DNA of 8,781 nt from Methanomicrobia archaeon. Its GTDB lineage: Archaea; Methanobacteriota_B; Thermococci; Methanofastidiosales; NM3. The DNA lies in NCBI GenBank assembly GCA_011372835.1, contig DSAJ01000151.1:1-8781 (forward strand), in the 5' to 3' direction. Position 1 is the stretch's first letter. Each line of letters begins with the position of its first letter. The translations under genes were made by a program, and so were the position numbers. Below the pieces are notes generated by a model. The model saw only the letters and a program-made list of their open reading frames with translations, had not been told where the DNA came from and did no database searches. Shown here piece by piece: positions 6,226 to 8,781 of the stretch.

Positions 6226-7421
6226 ATGTTCGATGAGGAACCGCGCGAACGAAACGCGACATGCAGCGTGTATGTCGACACCAGGCTGGCTGAGGGGATA
6301 CCACGCGCAAAGTGCGCCCTGTGCAAGGGGCGGTTCTACTGCGGCCACGTCCCATGTCCCCTCCTGTCCTCGATACGCATCGACTTCAACACGCCGCCCG
6401 TGTTTTCCAGCCGGGTCGAGGACGGCGTGCGCGACATCATCATCGACCAGCTCGAGCCCGATACGCTCTCGGTGGTCGTGGGGCCGTGCGAGGTCGTGGG
6501 GGACCGCGAGGAGCGGTTCGAACAGCTGCGCCGAAGCGTGACGGCAACGATGGAGCGCGAACGCATCGATCCCGGCCTCCTTCGCTCCATCGCGCTCTCG
6601 ATCGACACGCCGCGCGTGGCGCTGGACATCGACCATCATTCGTTCAGGACAATCCCGTCTTTACCGCCGTCGATGAGCCGCGCCCCAACCCCTGCGAGCC
6701 GCACGCCCTCGCGTGCGAGGAGCAGACGCTCCAGTCCACATGGCGGCCCGACGCCGACGAGCCTGCGCCGCAGGCGCTTGCGAACGCGTATCTCAAGGGG
6801 GTCGATCCCGAGCACCTGTGCAATCGCTACGCCCTCGGGCTCCTCGCCGACGGCCAGCCCATGATGCCTACGTCATGGGCCAGGACGACGATCTATGACA
6901 TATGCTCCTCCGAGCTCATGCGCCGCATCAAGCGCTACCCCCTCATCGAAGAGGCGGAAGTGGTGGCCACGAAATGGCTTGGTATGAACATCGCATTCGT
7001 GCTCATGCCCCGCCCGTGGGAGTTCGAGCTCATAGAGGTCCTGCCTCCGACATACATCTGGGCGCTTGGTGCCGAGGAGACGATATCGGTGCATGAGCAT
7101 GAGACATACCGCGGAGCGTCCGACCAGGCGCTGCGCGGCTCTGGCCCCTACTATGCGTGCAGGCTTGCCGCCGCAGAGATCCTTCACGCGCGCGGCAGGC
7201 AGGCCGCGGTGATGGCGCTCGAGGTGCCAGACGAGGGAACATGCCTTCCGATGGGCGCAAAGTCGATGCGCCAGGGCCTCAAGACGGTTTCGTCGCAAGG
7301 CACGTTCAGGCAGGATAGCGACGCCATAGGACATGCCTGCGAGTTGACGGGCGTCGACGCGCCGCTTGTCTACGCCCATTCGATGACGGCCACGCAGGAC
7401 ACCCTCGCGCGCTGGTTCTAA
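6226..7421 (+). pseudogene. nreA: DNA repair protein Nre (DUF650/DUF651), interrupted by a -1 frameshift
   Basis: This is an archaeal repair protein of the NreA/NreB family (COG1602), which acts with the PCNA clamp. The N-terminal part starts at the ATG at 6226 after GAGGGG, and carries a Cys4 motif (CALC, YCG, PCPLL; C30, C33, C39, C44) and the IALS.DTP..A block (122-132). It runs in frame to about 6640. The C-terminal part continues in the -1 frame (VFTAVDEP onward) with DUF651 hallmarks: PTSWARTTIYD, MPRPWEFELIE and GSGPYYACRLAAAEIL. It ends in QDTLARWF, a PIP box (QxxLxxWF). The span is 1196 nt; adding one base gives 1197 nt and 398 residues, the normal family length, so one missing base explains the break. 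No clear slippery heptamer is seen near 6631-6650, so sequencing error or a fresh mutation is likelier than programmed frameshifting. The usual SPPSVFVGR-GYP block of DUF650 is poorly kept. Whether it is NreA or NreB is not settled. Confidence 0.85.
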
Positions 7422-7895
7422 TCGGGCCCGATAGGCATCGGGTGGTCGATGCGAGGACCGAGGCACGAAAGACCCCATTTTAGAAGGAGCGGCGAGAACA
7501 CGATCGTCGAAAGTGACACGATCACGACAGCGAAGAAGATCTCCTCCCCTATTATACCACTTGCAAATCCATAGCCCCAAAGCGCGAGCTCGAGCGAACC
7601 GCGTCCGACATGCCAAGGCCAACGAGCGCGGAACGTTCCTTCGCGAGTCCCATGATGCGGGCGCCGATGCCGCATCCCGCTATCTTGCCGATGAAGGCAA
7701 AGGCGGCAACAACGGCGATGAAGTCGTCGGCGAGGGTGTCAAATGCTACTAAAGGCTACGATGTCGAGGGCAAACGACCCAAAACATATGCCGACGATAA
7801 GCTCGGCGGCGACGGGAGATGCCATATCGAACAAGGGGCTCGCCGCCTACCTTGGCCACAAGAAGAAAGAGTACTATTTCAGTGAGCGCTATCAC
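7418..7895 (-). pseudogene. Remnant of a CPA2/Kef-type Na+/H+ antiporter, frameshifted and internally deleted
   Basis: Four segments in shifting frames rebuild the two ends of a cation/proton antiporter. Segment 1 starts at GTG 7895 after GGGAG: ALTEIVLFLLVAKVGGE. A frame change at the C4 run (7835-7838) leads to segment 2, LFDMASPVAAELIVGICFG, ending with TGA at 7741. Segment 3 (7740 to about 7607) reads FIAVVAAFAFIGKIAG, then CGIGARIMGLAKERSALVG. After a -1 shift near 7607, segment 4 reads RGSLELALWGYG, then IIGEEIFFAVVIVSLSTIVF and SPLLLKWGL, ending with TAG at 7418. Intact members are about 380-400 residues; only about 158 are represented, so some 230 residues from the middle (roughly helices 3-8) are gone near 7741. 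The start overlaps the end of the upstream regulator gene, and the stop overlaps the nre stop. It cannot make a working transporter as read. Confidence 0.8.
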
Positions 7896-8778
7896 GGTGC
7901 TCTCCCTTGAGCGCAGAGTGGATGGCAGCCGCCTTCCGGGCCACATCGAGCGCATCGGCGCCGAGGATGTAGATGCAGGGTTCGATGCCAAAATCGCCTT
8001 CGTCGACGATGCAATCGGTATGCTCGTCGATCCCCCCGATGTCAAGGCGCTCCTCGCGACGCGGCGCGAGGTAGACCGACATGCCATGCCCCCTGCACGC
8101 TGCAACGATCGCGGGAGAGTGGCGGATGTTGAGAAGCGAGCGTATGGCCGGCACGGACTCATGGATGCGAAGCAAGAACCCCGTCGTGTGTCTCGAGGCG
8201 TTGAACTCGGGGTCCGTGGGGCTCACGAGCCTGCCACGAACAACGATGAGGCGGCCCGGCACCGATGCCACGTCCTGGGGGCCTACCGGATCGGGGGTGC
8301 ACATCGCGATGTTCGAGCGCACCTGAGGGATGAGTTCGACGATGTTCTCGTCGATGAGCATCTCCACAGCGCGTGAGATGGTATGAAGCACCATGTTTCG
8401 CGGATTTGACGACCTGCCGAGATTGAGGCAGGCCCTGCACTCCTCGATGTCGCTTGCCGACTTGTGCAGGCCGCAGAGCTTGAGAGACTCGCGCCATGTG
8501 AGGCAGTGCGAGCACAAAAGCCGCGTTCCCTCACCCGGTTGCTCGAGCACTTCGGCGATCTCGCGGGCAAGGGCATCGATATCGTCCTGGATCGGGTCGT
8601 CGAGGCGCTTGATTGCACCGGAAGCATACTTTGAGACCATTGCCTGTGTGATGCCGAGAAGCTCGGCTGCACGGCTCTGGGAATACCCCTTTTCCTTGAC
8701 CAATATCTTTGCAACAGCCTGTCGAACAGCGGGAAGCACGCGTTCGCCAACGAGGATACACGGGGGCCTGATATACAT
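7879..8778 (-). CDS. ThiR-like transcriptional regulator: HTH plus ThiN domain
   Basis: This protein of about 299 residues combines an N-terminal DNA-binding domain with a thiamine-phosphate-synthase-like ThiN domain, the layout of the archaeal thiamine regulator ThiR. Residues 32-51 form the HTH (YSQSRAAELLGITQAMVSKY). Residues 89-117 hold paired cysteines (CSHC at 89-92, C102, CRAC at 114-117) that may bind metal. Residues 125-290 match ThiN: RSNIAM (154-159), VPGRL (173-177), PEFNASRH (190-197), SLLNIRHSP (214-222) and VDEGDFGIEP (258-267). In ThiR proteins the ThiN part senses thiamine phosphate rather than making it. The start is at ATG 8778, or GTG 8781 at the very edge; an upstream start outside the window cannot be excluded, though MYIRPPCILV looks like a true N-terminus. 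No thiamine gene is in view. The antiporter remnant overlaps its 3' end by 17 nt, suggesting an old operon. Confidence 0.85.
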   Translation of the reverse strand: MYIRPPCILVGERVLPAVRQAVAKILVKEKGYSQSRAAELLGITQAMVSKYASGAIKRLDDPIQDDIDALAREIAEVLEQPGEGTRLLCSHCLTWRESLKLCGLHKSASDIEECRACLNLGRSSNPRNMVLHTISRAVEMLIDENIVELIPQVRSNIAMCTPDPVGPQDVASVPGRLIVVRGRLVSPTDPEFNASRHTTGFLLRIHESVPAIRSLLNIRHSPAIVAACRGHGMSVYLAPRREERLDIGGIDEHTDCIVDEGDFGIEPCIYILGADALDVARKAAAIHSALKGEHRDSAH

Positions 8779-8781
8779 CAC

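Noticed and set aside
6631..6660. Programmed -1 ribosomal frameshift in nre
   Set aside because: No X-XXY-YYZ slippery heptamer or obvious downstream hairpin is seen around the frame change, and family members are normally single open frames.
7513..7885. Small + strand open frames over the antiporter remnant (7513-7752, 7610-7885)
   Set aside because: They have charged low-complexity translations, no homology, and are complementary to recognisable antiporter segments.
7819..8376. 185-codon + strand open frame opposite the ThiR-like gene
   Set aside because: The - strand encodes clear HTH and ThiN domains; the + frame has no recognisable features.

Overview
The window looks archaeal, most likely a moderately GC-rich euryarchaeon from the methanogen/Archaeoglobus side of the tree. 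The evidence is an Nre-type DNA repair protein with a C-terminal PCNA-binding motif, a regulator with an HTH and a ThiN domain (ThiR type), TATA-like boxes about 25-35 bp upstream of starts, GGTG-type ribosome binding sites and ATGA start/stop overlaps. The species is not determined. No rRNA, tRNA, CRISPR array or insertion sequence was seen, and no stretch over 300 bases is without a gene or gene remnant.

Left part (1-3981, all + strand): a secreted beta-helix protein (31-1884) built of PMP-like repeats rich in GGGMYN and CTF..N, closed by a helical tail and followed by a hairpin terminator. A TATA-like box then leads into a two-gene ABC exporter, an ATPase (1985-2914) and an ABC-2 permease (2911-3981) that overlap by ATGA. 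The large extracytoplasmic loop of the permease holds about ten pentapeptide-type repeats, so a surface beta-helix protein sits next to a transporter that seems to carry its own small beta-solenoid.

Middle (3985-5300, - strand): an unrecognised 156-residue protein followed, with ATGA overlap, by endonuclease IV (Nfo) with all nine zinc ligands. These genes converge on the permease with only 3 nt between stop codons. Positions 5301-5444 form a compact divergent promoter region with two TATA-like boxes and two perfect 10-bp palindromes.

Right part: on the + strand an Mrp/NBP35-type P-loop ATPase (5445-6209) is followed by an Nre (COG1602; DUF650/DUF651) gene at 6226-7421 that is split by a -1 frameshift near 6631-6650 but keeps its N-terminal Cys4 motif and C-terminal QDTLARWF PIP box. 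Converging on it from the - strand is a decayed CPA2/Kef-type Na+/H+ antiporter (7418-7895), which has at least two frameshifts and has lost its middle. Its start overlaps the end of a ThiR-like HTH-ThiN regulator (7879-8778) that reaches the window edge.

No wholly new defence or mobile system is evident. The points most worth a second look are the pentapeptide-repeat loop in the ABC permease, the pairing of an Fe-S-carrier-type ATPase with a Cys4 repair protein, the near-identical 72-nt repeats in the beta-helix gene, and the clustered frameshifts between 6.6 and 7.9 kb, which are either gene decay or sequence errors.
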